From: Mycobacterium sp. UM_WGJ
Lineage (GTDB): Bacteria; Actinomycetota; Actinomycetes; Mycobacteriales; Mycobacteriaceae
Length of the DNA: 64,000 nucleotides
NCBI RefSeq assembly: GCF_000455125.1
Contig: NZ_AUWR01000043.1
Coordinates: 1-64,000 of the forward strand
Direction of reading: 5' to 3'
How positions within the stretch are numbered: the first letter of the stretch is position 1; each line of letters begins with the position of its first letter. The position numbers and the translations under genes were made by a program. The notes beneath the pieces are model-generated. The model had not been told where the DNA came from. It was given only the letters and a program-made list of their open reading frames with translations, and made no database searches. This document shows, piece after piece, positions 8,431 through 18,305 of this stretch.

Positions 8431-9513
8431 ATGGGTCAGATCGCAGGTTCGAGGGCAAATCCCGCACACTCCGTGGAGGTTAGCCAGGCAGCGACGGCCG
8501 CTGACGTGCTGGCGGTTGAGCGCGCGCTCAACTCAATCGTCAGTGCAGACCCCGCGGCCTCAGTTTCATTCCAACTGGCCAAGATCACGGGCCACGGCCG
8601 GAACCGAGTGTCACCAAAATGGGGACCCGTGCTAACGAACATCCTCCTCGATCGCTTGACGAAGTTTGGCCCCATCACGTTGGCTCTTCCTACTAGCGAG
8701 TCCGCCCAACGCCAGATTGCTCGATCAGGCCTGCTGTTCGCTCTATCGAGGCATCCAGGTCTGGCAGTCCATGGTGGCGATCTCCACACGCAGACCCACC
8801 TATCGAAATGGTCGAGGGACTGGGCGCCAACGGATTTCGACCAGACGCTCTTCTCCATTCCAGGGGAGAATGATGCCGACGATCCACAGGACTTGGACAC
8901 CGATCTTGTTGCATTCCTTAACCCGAACTGGAGCCCTGCAGATTCTTCCTCGGATGACGTCGATTCCGTCATCTACCCTTGGCTACGGAAACTACTCTCA
9001 AAAGCGCGTATAACCGACGTGACCCTTCGCAGTCAGGTCTTGCGCGATATGAGCTTCGCGACCAGCGAGTTACTGAACAACGTTCGGGATCACGCGCGTA
9101 TCGGATACCACGGAAATTGCGCGCTGACGTTGTTTGCCACAGGATCCTCAGTGTCGGACAGCCGGATCTACTTGAGCGTTGTAGACGACGGCGTCGGCAT
9201 GGCAACTACCCTGCAAGAGCGGGCGACTCAGTCGCTTCCGGACAGAGAACTTGTCGAAGCTGCATTCTCAGGAAACCTACCGCGACGTCACCGCGGCCGA
9301 GGCGAGGGCCTGTCGATCGTGCGGGCGATTGCCGACCGATACAATGGGAGCCTCTTTGCCGCGACTGGCCCCTCAGTAGAGGGTGCGATTGTCTACGAGC
9401 ACGAATCGACTGAGAAATCCGGTTGCGAGTATGTCGAGGGTTTAACTGTCCATGGTACCGTAATTGTGTTGTGCCTACCCACCGCCCAGATAGCCGCTGA
9501 TACAGAGAGCTAG
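8431..9513 (+). CDS. GHKL (HATPase-type) ATP-binding protein of a two-gene unit
   Basis: About 360 residues. The C-terminal half holds the Bergerat ATP-binding fold: N box ELLNNVRDH (about 213-221), G1 box VVDDGVGM (about 250-257) and G2 box RGRGEGLSIV (about 287-296). There is no histidine-kinase phosphoacceptor or sensor domain; the N-terminal about 190 residues are unrecognised. The ATG at 8431 was chosen; a TTG at 8416 or a later GTG is possible. It is followed 12 bp later by a 791-residue PRTase-like protein, so the two are surely one operon. Base composition is clearly lower in G+C than the chromosome. Lying in a transposon-borne defence island, it is a candidate ATP-dependent sensor or switch of an anti-phage system. 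Confidence 0.8.
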   Translation: MGQIAGSRANPAHSVEVSQAATAADVLAVERALNSIVSADPAASVSFQLAKITGHGRNRVSPKWGPVLTNILLDRLTKFGPITLALPTSESAQRQIARSGLLFALSRHPGLAVHGGDLHTQTHLSKWSRDWAPTDFDQTLFSIPGENDADDPQDLDTDLVAFLNPNWSPADSSSDDVDSVIYPWLRKLLSKARITDVTLRSQVLRDMSFATSELLNNVRDHARIGYHGNCALTLFATGSSVSDSRIYLSVVDDGVGMATTLQERATQSLPDRELVEAAFSGNLPRRHRGRGEGLSIVRAIADRYNGSLFAATGPSVEGAIVYEHESTEKSGCEYVEGLTVHGTVIVLCLPTAQIAADTES

Positions 9514-9525
9514 TCACGCGCTCCC

Positions 9526-11901
9526 ATGAATAGTTCAAGCGATGGATACTTGCGCATATCGGCGGATCGCGACCGTCCAATTCGTGATACCCTCGCGCCA
9601 GGTAATGAATTGGGACTTCTGTTTATCGACGTTCAGGGAGAGGGCACCGAGCCTGAGCGCCTCTGTCGAGCATTACAGAATTCTCCCCTTGCGAAGGTCC
9701 GATACATGCTCTTCCGGTGGCCTGCTTTGGGGCCAACACCGTCTGGCAACGCGGACAACAACACGGAATTGGACGTGATTTCGGCCTGGTTGGCGGCGAT
9801 GGCAAACCACGAAGTTTTGAAGCTTTTTAATCCACAACATCTCGGAGTTATCCGATTTAACATCGGCGCGAAACCTCAGGCAATATGGCATGGAGGCACC
9901 GCTCCAGAGGAAACACTAGAACGACATCTACTCGACCGAGCCTTACGGGTCGAGTTCCGCGCCCTCCTTGATTGGGGACATGGAATTTGGCGTCCTCAGA
10001 AATATCACTATGTGCTGCCTTCAGGCACACACTCTGACGTTTTTGTAAAGATCTTCGACGCATTTCGAACAACCCAAGACGTACATGCACTGGCGTCGTG
10101 GATGGTCGATAGACTGCGCGATGATCTCACCATTATCGCTGACACTGCAGACTTGATCCCGCTTGTGGTTCATTTGCAGGCCATCGCCAGGAGTCGGGGG
10201 TGGCAATCCATAAAGACCGAGGTTCTCGACGAGTATCCTCGCACTCGGGCAGATCTCTTCAACGCGATTCGCGCCGGCCGAAAATCCGCCAATGCGCTAA
10301 TACTGTTCTCTGTCAATGCATCTGGAACCTATCGGGACACCATGCATGATATCGCAACGAGCACGTTCCGATCTGCCACCGAGTGGTCGATGGTGGTACT
10401 TGTTGATAAGACCAGCACGCCCGAGGCAACCGGGTACTACGCAAAAGACAGCGAAGAGATCACAACCTGGCTTGGGTTAGCCATCCCCCCGAAGCCCAGT
10501 CCACACAATCCCACGGAATGCAAGCTTTGTGTAGACCCGGACCGGTCGCAAGTTGTGATGATTGATCCTCGGACCTTTGAAGCCGTAGCACTGCCGGGCG
10601 CCAATCTTATTATGCCGGACACCGCTTCGGCGAAGGCCAGCCGTTTATTCTGGACAGCTTGTAGTGATGCAGGAAGCATTGAATTTCTATCCTATCCAGC
10701 AGATTCTCCGTCACTCGCTGCACGCGAAAAAGAGGGCGTGATGGACCTGAAGATCAATACCCGCGGGCTATGGGCTTCAGATGGTTTTATCAGGGCCCTT
10801 GTTTCTCGCTTAAAGATTTTGGACCGCGACAGCGCAGCGAAAGCCATGCGCTTGTGCGACGGCATCGTTGTTAGCGCGTACGATTTCGAAACACCTAATT
10901 TTGACCGAGTACTCGAGATTCTCCGGAAATATCTCGACCTTCAGACTATACCTGTCATTGCGCTTCGCGCCCTAGGCTCTCCACATCCTCAACTCGCTGA
11001 CCTCCGACAACCACTGATTTTCAGTGCTGGGTCCGTCACTGGGTGGAACATTCGACAATTACTGTGCTCGGTTCAGGAATCTTGGCAGAACGAATCTAGG
11101 GCGGGCTCACCCCACTGTCTTGTCGTGCATGCACGACCGACCACGTTTCGCCAATGGCAAAATCTGGCGTCCTCATTCGAACGACGAATATTCTCGGTTT
11201 GGACATCGTATGTACCGGAGAGATCTCCCCTGAGCGAAGAAGCGACCTTGCTCTCTCGTTCGACAACGTCGGTTGAGGCCGTCGACGCCCAAGAATTTCT
11301 CATGAAGCGACTGGTGCTGTGCAAACCAACTGTCGACTGGCCGACTCGTATGGAACTTGCGGTATCTGGCGAGCCAGACCCTCGTGCGTTGCTTTGGGGC
11401 CTGACGGGCAGACATGACGAACGTGTACGGAATGAATCCCTTTACGGTACTCGGGTTGATGCGATCACTGCGTACGCAGCGATCGGGTCGGCTATGCAGT
11501 CCGCCAGACAACTATCTGAGCGGTCTGATCCGCGCTGGCCCATGTTCGATTTCGATTCGATATCGCGTTCCTACTTCGACGGAATAATTGTCGCAAGCAC
11601 CCTCCGATGGGCAAAGCCTGGGGAAGCATGGTGGGGCGCAAATGCCCGCGATCAACGTACCTCGGTGACCAGCCTCGTCAAACGAACTCAGAACTTTCAT
11701 GACCAAGTGGTGCTCTTCCCCGAACTGCTCTTGGCTGCGGCCCAAGGAAAGATCCCGTCCGCAGCAACCCAAGAGATGACGGACCTGATCGACACGATGA
11801 CAACCGACTGGCCTGCGGGAACCGATCCCGGTCCTATCAATCTTGGAAAGGAGTTGGTGCGAATACAGTCTCTTTGCACGATGGGTGGTGGCACCCACTA
11901 A
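9526..11901 (+). CDS. Large protein with phosphoribosyltransferase-like region, partner of the GHKL ATPase
   Basis: 791 residues, no membrane segments. Around residues 160-172 HYVLPSGTHSDVF resembles the start of orotate phosphoribosyltransferases (SG.hS..Y), and NALILFSVNASGTYRD (about 256-271) occupies the place of the PRPP loop, but the two acidic residues usual there are absent. A second similar stretch (GIVVSAYDFETPNFDRVL) follows near 450. A short CKLC occurs mid-protein without a full zinc finger. PRTase-like domains are reported in bacterial conflict systems, so this may be an effector or nucleotide-sensing part paired with the upstream ATPase. I know no named system with this exact pair. 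Low G+C and the defence-island context suggest recent transfer. Confidence 0.6.
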   Translation: MNSSSDGYLRISADRDRPIRDTLAPGNELGLLFIDVQGEGTEPERLCRALQNSPLAKVRYMLFRWPALGPTPSGNADNNTELDVISAWLAAMANHEVLKLFNPQHLGVIRFNIGAKPQAIWHGGTAPEETLERHLLDRALRVEFRALLDWGHGIWRPQKYHYVLPSGTHSDVFVKIFDAFRTTQDVHALASWMVDRLRDDLTIIADTADLIPLVVHLQAIARSRGWQSIKTEVLDEYPRTRADLFNAIRAGRKSANALILFSVNASGTYRDTMHDIATSTFRSATEWSMVVLVDKTSTPEATGYYAKDSEEITTWLGLAIPPKPSPHNPTECKLCVDPDRSQVVMIDPRTFEAVALPGANLIMPDTASAKASRLFWTACSDAGSIEFLSYPADSPSLAAREKEGVMDLKINTRGLWASDGFIRALVSRLKILDRDSAAKAMRLCDGIVVSAYDFETPNFDRVLEILRKYLDLQTIPVIALRALGSPHPQLADLRQPLIFSAGSVTGWNIRQLLCSVQESWQNESRAGSPHCLVVHARPTTFRQWQNLASSFERRIFSVWTSYVPERSPLSEEATLLSRSTTSVEAVDAQEFLMKRLVLCKPTVDWPTRMELAVSGEPDPRALLWGLTGRHDERVRNESLYGTRVDAITAYAAIGSAMQSARQLSERSDPRWPMFDFDSISRSYFDGIIVASTLRWAKPGEAWWGANARDQRTSVTSLVKRTQNFHDQVVLFPELLLAAAQGKIPSAATQEMTDLIDTMTTDWPAGTDPGPINLGKELVRIQSLCTMGGGTH

Positions 11902-12048
11902 TCGACGACATTGGGTGCCGAAGTCAGCGGAGCCGCCCGCCGATAATGACCAACTATGTCCGCTTAGCCCCAGACCGGTTCTTTTCAGTGCCGGAAACCT
12001 AGAGGAGGCGCGCCGCTGCGTCGGGGTGTCCGGCGAGCATCCCTGCTG

Positions 12049-13848
12049 TCATCGCGAAGGCTGGGCATCGAGGCGGAAGAGGTCGAACGCTTGCTCCGCA
12101 AGCCGCTGACGTCGCTCGCGCATCTGGTCAGCGGTCCACGCGTGCGCATCGGCGAGATCGGCGTTGAGGGACAGTCCGTTTCGAAAGCCGGTGTATCTAC
12201 CCTTCTCGTTAGTGTGGTCACGTTTGTCTTCGAACTTGCGGTTGCTAAGCGAGCTGTTGTAACCCGTGAGGGTCAAGTTGCCGAGGCTGTGGAGTAGTTC
12301 GTTGCGAACTACAGCAACATTCTCCGGTCCGCCGACCATGTCTTCCCAGGCTTTCGGGACGTTCCCGCCCTGAGGGAAGATGTGTTCCATCGTCCACACG
12401 TACTTGTTGGATTTCACGTCCCACAAGTCCGCCCAGACCTCGTCGGTCATGGCGTGTTCAGCAAGAGCCGCGAGAATGAAGCGTGCCACGTCGGGGTTGT
12501 CTTCGTAGATGGCGCCGAGTAGGCGATCCCGGAACTGATCGTCGCTGGCACTCTCAGCGACAAGCCGGCTGCGGATTGTATTGGCGATCTCTTTGCCGCG
12601 GAGGTTCGCGACGTCATCGATGAGCGAGGTGAACAGGCGGGCCAAGCGGTGCGTGGGGGGAGTGCCGGTCAGGTGGCGACGAACCATGAAGTTGGTTAGC
12701 AAAGCGGTGATCTCAGTCAAAGCCGCATCGCCAAGATCAAGACGCTCGCGGTAGGTGAACAAGTAGAGCAGGACGATGTGCGCGGTGGTGCCTTGTGCCC
12801 GAACCAGCCGCATTAGTTCGCGATCTAGGTCGCTGTCCCCTTGCGTGTTGCCAATGATGCGCCGATACAACACACCGGCAGCTGCGAGTCGCTTCACCAA
12901 TGCGTCGCGGTCGTCGTTGATCAGCACCTCATAGACCCGGATAAGGTTCGATCGGGTGATTGCGCTGACGCCCTGCACGGTGGGAAGTTCGGACGAGAAG
13001 GCCGAGTAGAACTGACGGAAGAATCGTTCCTGAACGTTGTAGGTATCGCCGAGGTTCTCGAGGAGGTTTGTCCAGGTCTCGAAGACCTCGTCGATTCCTT
13101 GATTGCCGGTGGTATCCGTGGAGGCCAGCAGTGTGTTCTTGATGAGGTCGATTGGTGTGAGCGGCAGTCCGCGGTTGTTGAGCGATTCGAAGAGCACGTA
13201 GGCATCCGAGGCGCTGCCGACCTCGATCTTGACAATGATTGCCCTGCGCACCTTCTCCAGAATGTCGAGGATTGCCGCGGCGGCCTCCTCGCCGATCGTT
13301 TCACCAGCAATGGACGCGATTCGGTTTTGGAAATGCCTGTACGCCTTCATGATTCGACGATTTCCGACGTTGGCGACTTCGGGGGCTTTCACGCCCGTGC
13401 CGGCGTCCGCGAGCACGTTGAGATAGTCGTCGTGATTCCGGTTTTGGTGCTGAGGTATCAACCGAGGTCGCGGCGGGTTCTTTGCGTAGGCCAAGTGGCG
13501 ACGGAGGTTGACGACATCGGCGCGGCCCTCGTCGTCCAGGTCGGAATCGTGTGCTCTGAGGGCCTTAAGTAGTGCCGCAAGTAACAGTGACAGGGTGGTC
13601 ATTCGCTGTTGACCGTCGATGAGTTCGAGCACCGAGGCGTCGGTCGTGTCGACTGATTGATTGACGCAGATGATCGTGCCGAGGAAGTGACCTTGGGATC
13701 TGTTCGACTCGATCAAGTCATCGAAGAGTTCGTCCCACTGCGACCTCTGCCATGAGTATTCACGCTGGTATCGGGGCACCTGGTAGACGACGTTCTGGTC
13801 GATATTCAGCAGTTCCTGCACTGTCCTGCTTTGCGCTGACCTAATCAA
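12049..13848 (-). CDS. DUF262/DUF1524 (GmrSD-like) nuclease
   Basis: 599 residues. The N-terminal DUF262 domain has YQVPRYQREYSW and the ParB/Srx-like LIDGQQRMTTL motif (about 76-86), which binds or hydrolyses nucleotide in GmrS-type proteins. The C-terminal DUF1524 domain has MEHIFPQG (about 487-494) and GNLTLTGYNSSLSN, the HNH-type nuclease signature. Such fused GmrSD-like proteins act as type IV modification-dependent restriction enzymes or work with modification systems such as SspE. It lies 68 bp downstream of hsdR on the same strand and is probably co-transcribed with the type I system. Specificity cannot be read from sequence. Confidence 0.85.
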   Translation of the reverse strand: MIRSAQSRTVQELLNIDQNVVYQVPRYQREYSWQRSQWDELFDDLIESNRSQGHFLGTIICVNQSVDTTDASVLELIDGQQRMTTLSLLLAALLKALRAHDSDLDDEGRADVVNLRRHLAYAKNPPRPRLIPQHQNRNHDDYLNVLADAGTGVKAPEVANVGNRRIMKAYRHFQNRIASIAGETIGEEAAAAILDILEKVRRAIIVKIEVGSASDAYVLFESLNNRGLPLTPIDLIKNTLLASTDTTGNQGIDEVFETWTNLLENLGDTYNVQERFFRQFYSAFSSELPTVQGVSAITRSNLIRVYEVLINDDRDALVKRLAAAGVLYRRIIGNTQGDSDLDRELMRLVRAQGTTAHIVLLYLFTYRERLDLGDAALTEITALLTNFMVRRHLTGTPPTHRLARLFTSLIDDVANLRGKEIANTIRSRLVAESASDDQFRDRLLGAIYEDNPDVARFILAALAEHAMTDEVWADLWDVKSNKYVWTMEHIFPQGGNVPKAWEDMVGGPENVAVVRNELLHSLGNLTLTGYNSSLSNRKFEDKRDHTNEKGRYTGFRNGLSLNADLADAHAWTADQMRERRQRLAEQAFDLFRLDAQPSR

Positions 13849-13916
13849 AAGATACCCCTACCTGCTCGTGTCCTGTGTGGTGCGTTTGGCGCCCCGCGTG
13901 GCAGCTCGGCGTTGTC

Positions 13917-16900
13917 CTATACGGTCTCGGCCTCCTCCGCTACCACCGTGTAAAACCATTTTGCGATGTCAGAGATCAGGTGTGTCCGTCCGGGCGCGTT
14001 GGTGAAGAAGTAGTCGCTCATCTTCTCGTGTGCGCCTTGGTTGTCGGCGACCGCACCGGTGACGGCGTCGTCGAAGTCGGGTGATTCGATGAACTGCTTG
14101 GCGGAGTTGACCTTTGCCTGCTGCACCAGCGCGTGGTCGTCGAGCAGGGTCCGCAGCAGAGTTTCGAGGAACGAGACCCGCTGTGATTCGGTGAAGTCTT
14201 CGGAGCCGAATAGGTCGTTGAGCCGGTCGAGGACCTGCTGGAAGGCAACCATTTTCGGGTCTCGCTTCTCCCCAGAGCCAGCCGCGGTCACGCCGGACAG
14301 TCCGACTCGCGCGCCCAGGCTGATATCGATTCTGCCCTGGTCAACTTGCTTGACCTGTTTGAGTACGACGTCGGTTAGGTCGATGGGTGCGGTGTAGTTG
14401 TCGGGCTGGATGACCCTTTCGAGGTGGCGCAGGTAGATCTGCCTTTTCTCCAGCCCAGGGTCGCCGTAGTCGATGATCTGCGACATGAAGTCATACAGGC
14501 GTACGAACGATCCGACGTCCTTGCGGAACATGTCCAGCTCCGCCAACGCCGCCTTGTCGCCCTCACCGCCGTTGTGGATCAGTGCCGCTTGGTAGCGCTC
14601 AGCGAAGCGTTTCTTGCCGGGATCGACCGCCGCGGCCAGGGCGTTGTTGCCCTTGCCTTTCACGAATACTCCTGCGCACTGGTCGATCTCGGCTTGGGTG
14701 TAGATGCCGGCGGTGTCGAGTTTGGCCGCTAGATCGTGCACCAGGTTCGGGTCGGTCTCGGTTTCCAGGAATGCGTCGGTGAAGTACGGCTCGAATGCCT
14801 CCCGGATCGCCGCGGGCTCGTTGACGAAGTCGACGACCTGGGTCATCGCGGCGGTCTTGGGCACGCCCGAGGGGGTGCGGTAGGTGCGGTTGAGCCGCGA
14901 GAGGGTCTGTACCGCGGTGACACCGGAGAGGATCTTGTCGACGTACATGGCGCACAGCAGGGGCTGGTCGAATCCGGTCTGGAACTTGTTGGCGACGATC
15001 ATGACCTTGTACTGGTCACCCTGGAATGCAGTCCGCAGATCGCGTACACCGGGATTCATGGTGGCCTCGGAGAAGTCGTCGGGACCGGATTCGGCGTCCT
15101 GCACGACGCCGGAGAATGCGACCAGGGTTCCGTAGCGATAGCCCTTTTGCGCGACGTAGGTATCGATCGCGAGCTTGTAGCGCACCGCGGCCTTGCGGGA
15201 GTCGGTGACGACCATTGCCTTGGCGTGCCCGTCGAGCAGGTCGGCGACATTGGCGCGGAAGTGCTCGACGATGATCGCGGCCTTCTGGGTGATTGTCTGT
15301 GGGTTGAGCTTGACCCAGCGCATCACCTCCTTGGTGGCCTGCGCCTGATCGACTTCGCCCGCGTGCGTGGCATTCTGCCCGATCTGGAACGCCAGTTTGA
15401 ACGAGTGGTATCCGGTCAGCACGTCGAGGATGTAGCCCTCCTCGATGGCCTGTTTCATGGTGTAGACGTGAAACGGTGCCGGCGCCTCGTCGGGAGAAGG
15501 CCTGCGGCCGAACAGCTCCAGTGTCTTGGCTTTCGGGGTGGCGGTGAACGCGAAGTAGGAGATGTTCGCCGACTCGGCGCGCTCGGTGGCTTCGGCGGCC
15601 AGGACGGCTTCGACGTCAACATCGCCGCCGTCTTCGATGTCCGCGATTTCCTCGGCAGTCAACACCGCTTTCAACTTGCCGGCGACCTGCCCGGACTGCG
15701 ACGAGTGCGCCTCGTCGGCGATAACGGCAAACGTCTTACCTTTGAGCCCCTTGTTCTTCCGGATCTCATCCATAGCGAACGGGAACGTCTGGATCGTGAC
15801 AACGACAATCAGCTTGCCGTCGGTCAGCGCTTTCGCCAGCAGACCCGACTTCGAGGCGCCGGCCTTGGCCGCCTCGTCCCGGTCGATTGCTACGACGATG
15901 CCCTGATCGTTGTCGATCTGCTTGATCGCATCCTGCAGCTGCGCATCGAGGACGTTGCGGTCGGTCACCACGATGACCGAGTCGAAGACCTTATCGTTAT
16001 CGACCTGCAGGCGCGCCATCCGGTGCGCCGTCCAGGCGATCGAGTCCGTCTTCCCCGATCCGGCGGAGTGCTGGATCAGGTATCGGTGCCCGACGCCCTC
16101 GATGGTGACCGCGGTGGTGAGCTCGGTGACGGCTTCCCACTGGTGGAACCGCGGGAACCGCAGCGTCGACGACTTGCTGGTCTTGCCGCTGATCGGGTCG
16201 GTCGAACTCTCGTGCTTGATGTACATCAGCCGGCCGAGGATGTTCAACCAGGCATCGCGCTGCAGCACCCGCTCCCGGAGATAGGCGGTCCGCGATCCGT
16301 TGGGGTTCAGCGGATTTCCGGCCCCGCCGGTCTCGGTGCCGCGGTTGAATGGCAGGAAGTGCGTCTTCTCGCCCATGAGGCAGGTCGTCATCCACACCTC
16401 GTCGTTGGACACCGCGAAGTGCACCAGCGCCCGGGCGCCGGACTCGAACAGTGGCTGCCACTTTCCGGTCGCGGGGTCCTTCGGGAGCCGGGAGGTGCGG
16501 TACTGGGTGATCGCGTCGGCGACGGTCTGGGTGAAGTCGGTCTTGAGTTCGGCGGTCGCGACTGGCAGGCCGTTGACGAAGAACACCAGGTCCACCGACC
16601 GGTTGTCTGCGGTGGAGAAGTGCACCTGCCGCATCACCCGCAGCCGCACCGCGGTGTAGTCGGCGTTGCGCTTGGCGTTCAGCGTGGATTCGGGCTGGAA
16701 CACGCACATCTGGAGTTTCGCCGCCAGGTGCGAGAACCCCTTGCGCAGTAGGTTCAGGGTGCCACCGCCATTCTCCAACGGCGTATCAAGGACTTTCACG
16801 ATCCGGTCCAGCAGCTGCCCCTGCTGCTTCTCCAGATCCTTCGATCCCGGCTTGACGACCTTCGCCAACTGGTCAGGCTGGGTGGCCTCCAGCCAACCGA

Positions 16901-17027
16901 GGACGTCCTCGGGGAACAGCGCCCGCTCCTTGTCGTATCCGGAGTCGTTCCGCGAGCACAACCAACCGTGGGCGGCGAGGTACTCGGCGATCTCCTTCTC
17001 GAACTCGATCTCGTTGTGCTGCGCCAT
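13917..17027 (-). CDS. hsdR: Type I restriction enzyme, restriction subunit
   Basis: 1036 residues. It cuts unmodified DNA after ATP-driven translocation, as part of the HsdR2M2S complex. The N-terminal nuclease has D...ELK (VATAELK, E160/K162). The SF2 helicase motor has Walker A SAGSGKT (about 321-328), DEAH at 438-441 and FTATPK further on. The C-terminal helical part contacts the methylase core. ATG start 3 bp after the hsdS stop. No truncation seen, so it should be active with the neighbouring hsdS and hsdM. Confidence 0.95.
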   Translation of the reverse strand: MAQHNEIEFEKEIAEYLAAHGWLCSRNDSGYDKERALFPEDVLGWLEATQPDQLAKVVKPGSKDLEKQQGQLLDRIVKVLDTPLENGGGTLNLLRKGFSHLAAKLQMCVFQPESTLNAKRNADYTAVRLRVMRQVHFSTADNRSVDLVFFVNGLPVATAELKTDFTQTVADAITQYRTSRLPKDPATGKWQPLFESGARALVHFAVSNDEVWMTTCLMGEKTHFLPFNRGTETGGAGNPLNPNGSRTAYLRERVLQRDAWLNILGRLMYIKHESSTDPISGKTSKSSTLRFPRFHQWEAVTELTTAVTIEGVGHRYLIQHSAGSGKTDSIAWTAHRMARLQVDNDKVFDSVIVVTDRNVLDAQLQDAIKQIDNDQGIVVAIDRDEAAKAGASKSGLLAKALTDGKLIVVVTIQTFPFAMDEIRKNKGLKGKTFAVIADEAHSSQSGQVAGKLKAVLTAEEIADIEDGGDVDVEAVLAAEATERAESANISYFAFTATPKAKTLELFGRRPSPDEAPAPFHVYTMKQAIEEGYILDVLTGYHSFKLAFQIGQNATHAGEVDQAQATKEVMRWVKLNPQTITQKAAIIVEHFRANVADLLDGHAKAMVVTDSRKAAVRYKLAIDTYVAQKGYRYGTLVAFSGVVQDAESGPDDFSEATMNPGVRDLRTAFQGDQYKVMIVANKFQTGFDQPLLCAMYVDKILSGVTAVQTLSRLNRTYRTPSGVPKTAAMTQVVDFVNEPAAIREAFEPYFTDAFLETETDPNLVHDLAAKLDTAGIYTQAEIDQCAGVFVKGKGNNALAAAVDPGKKRFAERYQAALIHNGGEGDKAALAELDMFRKDVGSFVRLYDFMSQIIDYGDPGLEKRQIYLRHLERVIQPDNYTAPIDLTDVVLKQVKQVDQGRIDISLGARVGLSGVTAAGSGEKRDPKMVAFQQVLDRLNDLFGSEDFTESQRVSFLETLLRTLLDDHALVQQAKVNSAKQFIESPDFDDAVTGAVADNQGAHEKMSDYFFTNAPGRTHLISDIAKWFYTVVAEEAETV

Positions 17028-17030
17028 GTT

Positions 17031-18305
17031 TCAGGCCAACCCTCCGCGCACGTCGATCTGCCCGGTCACCGCCGCGGTGATCAGCGCGGAGCGGCGCTCG
17101 CGGGCGAGCTCGATGAACCGCTCCGTCTCCGCGATGAGGGTGTCGATCGCTTCCGCCTGCGCCAGCCACTTCACACCTCGTCGGTGCTGCTCTGCCATGG
17201 GCAGCTCAGGAAATGGCAGCTCTCGTAGCGAACCGACGTTGAAGTGCCCTTGGATGGCTCCTACCGATCCTTCCGCGACCATCGATCGCGTCGACGGGGC
17301 ATTGAGGTATGCGGCGAGGAAATCGGGATCGACACGGCAGCCGGGTCGGACGATCAGGAGGTCGATAGCGTTCACCCCGTCGAGTTCGGGCGGTACAACT
17401 GCCGCCGCACCTGCTTGACCGGTGCGGACCACCACCACGTCTCCGCTACGGAGACGTGACTTCGTGTGCTGCGCGTCGCCCTCCTGGGTCAGGTGTACGA
17501 GTTCAGCCGTCGTTATCCATCCCGGGCGGACGTTGAGTCCGCGCAGGGCGGGTACCCCGTCCTCTGAGTACCACGCAGATGGGTTGACAACGATGCCCAC
17601 GGTGACGTCGTCAACGAAGTGCTTCAACGGGTGCACTGCCCCCGCGGCGCCGATGAGCTGGTCAGCCACCGACGCGCGCCACTCCCGCAGCAGGTCTATG
17701 AGTCGCGTCTGCTCCTCGATGAGCGTGTCGGTCCGGGCCGTCTCCCGGTCCAGGAAGTCGGCGATGGCCCGCTGCTGCACCCGTGGGGGCAACGGGAACT
17801 TGATGCGATTGATATCTCTCTGGAAGAGATGAGGCACCCCCATCCCACCACGTAGGCGGTCGAACGTCGCTTGCGCGTAAGAACTCGCGATGAACCAGTA
17901 GAGATAGCGGCCGTCAAGTTCACGCCGTGGTGTAAGAACGGCGATCGAGCCGTTCACCGTGGCCGGCCCCGGCATATCACGGACGACATTCACCGTGCCG
18001 ATCGTTGAGCCGTCTTTGGTTAGCAGCACGTCACCAGTCGCAAGCATGATCTCCGGCGACTCCTCGTAGCGGTCGACGGAGATCTTGTTCGCCGCCATGT
18101 AGTCGATCGAGGATGTCTTGATGTCTGGGGTGGCGAGCATCGGGATGCCGTCGTCTACGTATTCGCTGGCGGTCAGACCCTTCCAGCCCAACCGGGCACG
18201 GACGTAGACCACACGGCCGATCTCACATTCGTCCCATTCGGCGGGGAGGTCTTCCAGCCATTCCAGGCTGCTCGCGCGCATAGACCTGTCTGAGGTCCTG
18301 CTCAT
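17031..18305 (-). CDS. hsdS: Type I restriction enzyme, specificity subunit
   Basis: 424 residues with two target-recognition domains, each followed by a long helix (conserved regions LPPRVQQRAIADFLDRETAR and LPMAEQHRRGVKWLAQAEAI). This is the normal HsdS plan that reads a bipartite DNA target and docks HsdM and HsdR. Its ATG overlaps the hsdM stop as ATGA. The first recognition domain spans about residues 20-175 and the second about 225-380. The recognised sequence cannot be predicted by eye. Confidence 0.93.
   Translation of the reverse strand: MSRTSDRSMRASSLEWLEDLPAEWDECEIGRVVYVRARLGWKGLTASEYVDDGIPMLATPDIKTSSIDYMAANKISVDRYEESPEIMLATGDVLLTKDGSTIGTVNVVRDMPGPATVNGSIAVLTPRRELDGRYLYWFIASSYAQATFDRLRGGMGVPHLFQRDINRIKFPLPPRVQQRAIADFLDRETARTDTLIEEQTRLIDLLREWRASVADQLIGAAGAVHPLKHFVDDVTVGIVVNPSAWYSEDGVPALRGLNVRPGWITTAELVHLTQEGDAQHTKSRLRSGDVVVVRTGQAGAAAVVPPELDGVNAIDLLIVRPGCRVDPDFLAAYLNAPSTRSMVAEGSVGAIQGHFNVGSLRELPFPELPMAEQHRRGVKWLAQAEAIDTLIAETERFIELARERRSALITAAVTGQIDVRGGLA

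Noticed and set aside
8440-8475. tRNA-like GGTTCGAGGGCAAATCCC
   Set aside because: The T-arm does not pair as in tRNA and no acceptor or anticodon stems can be formed around it; the stretch lies at the start of the GHKL gene.
13849-13916. Small gene between hsdR and the DUF262 gene
   Set aside because: Only 68 bp, no start/stop pair with a ribosome-binding site.
14736-16751. 671-residue plus-strand open frame opposite hsdR
   Set aside because: Frame is the mirror of a well-supported hsdR gene; long antisense frames are expected in GC-rich coding DNA, and the product has no recognisable motif.
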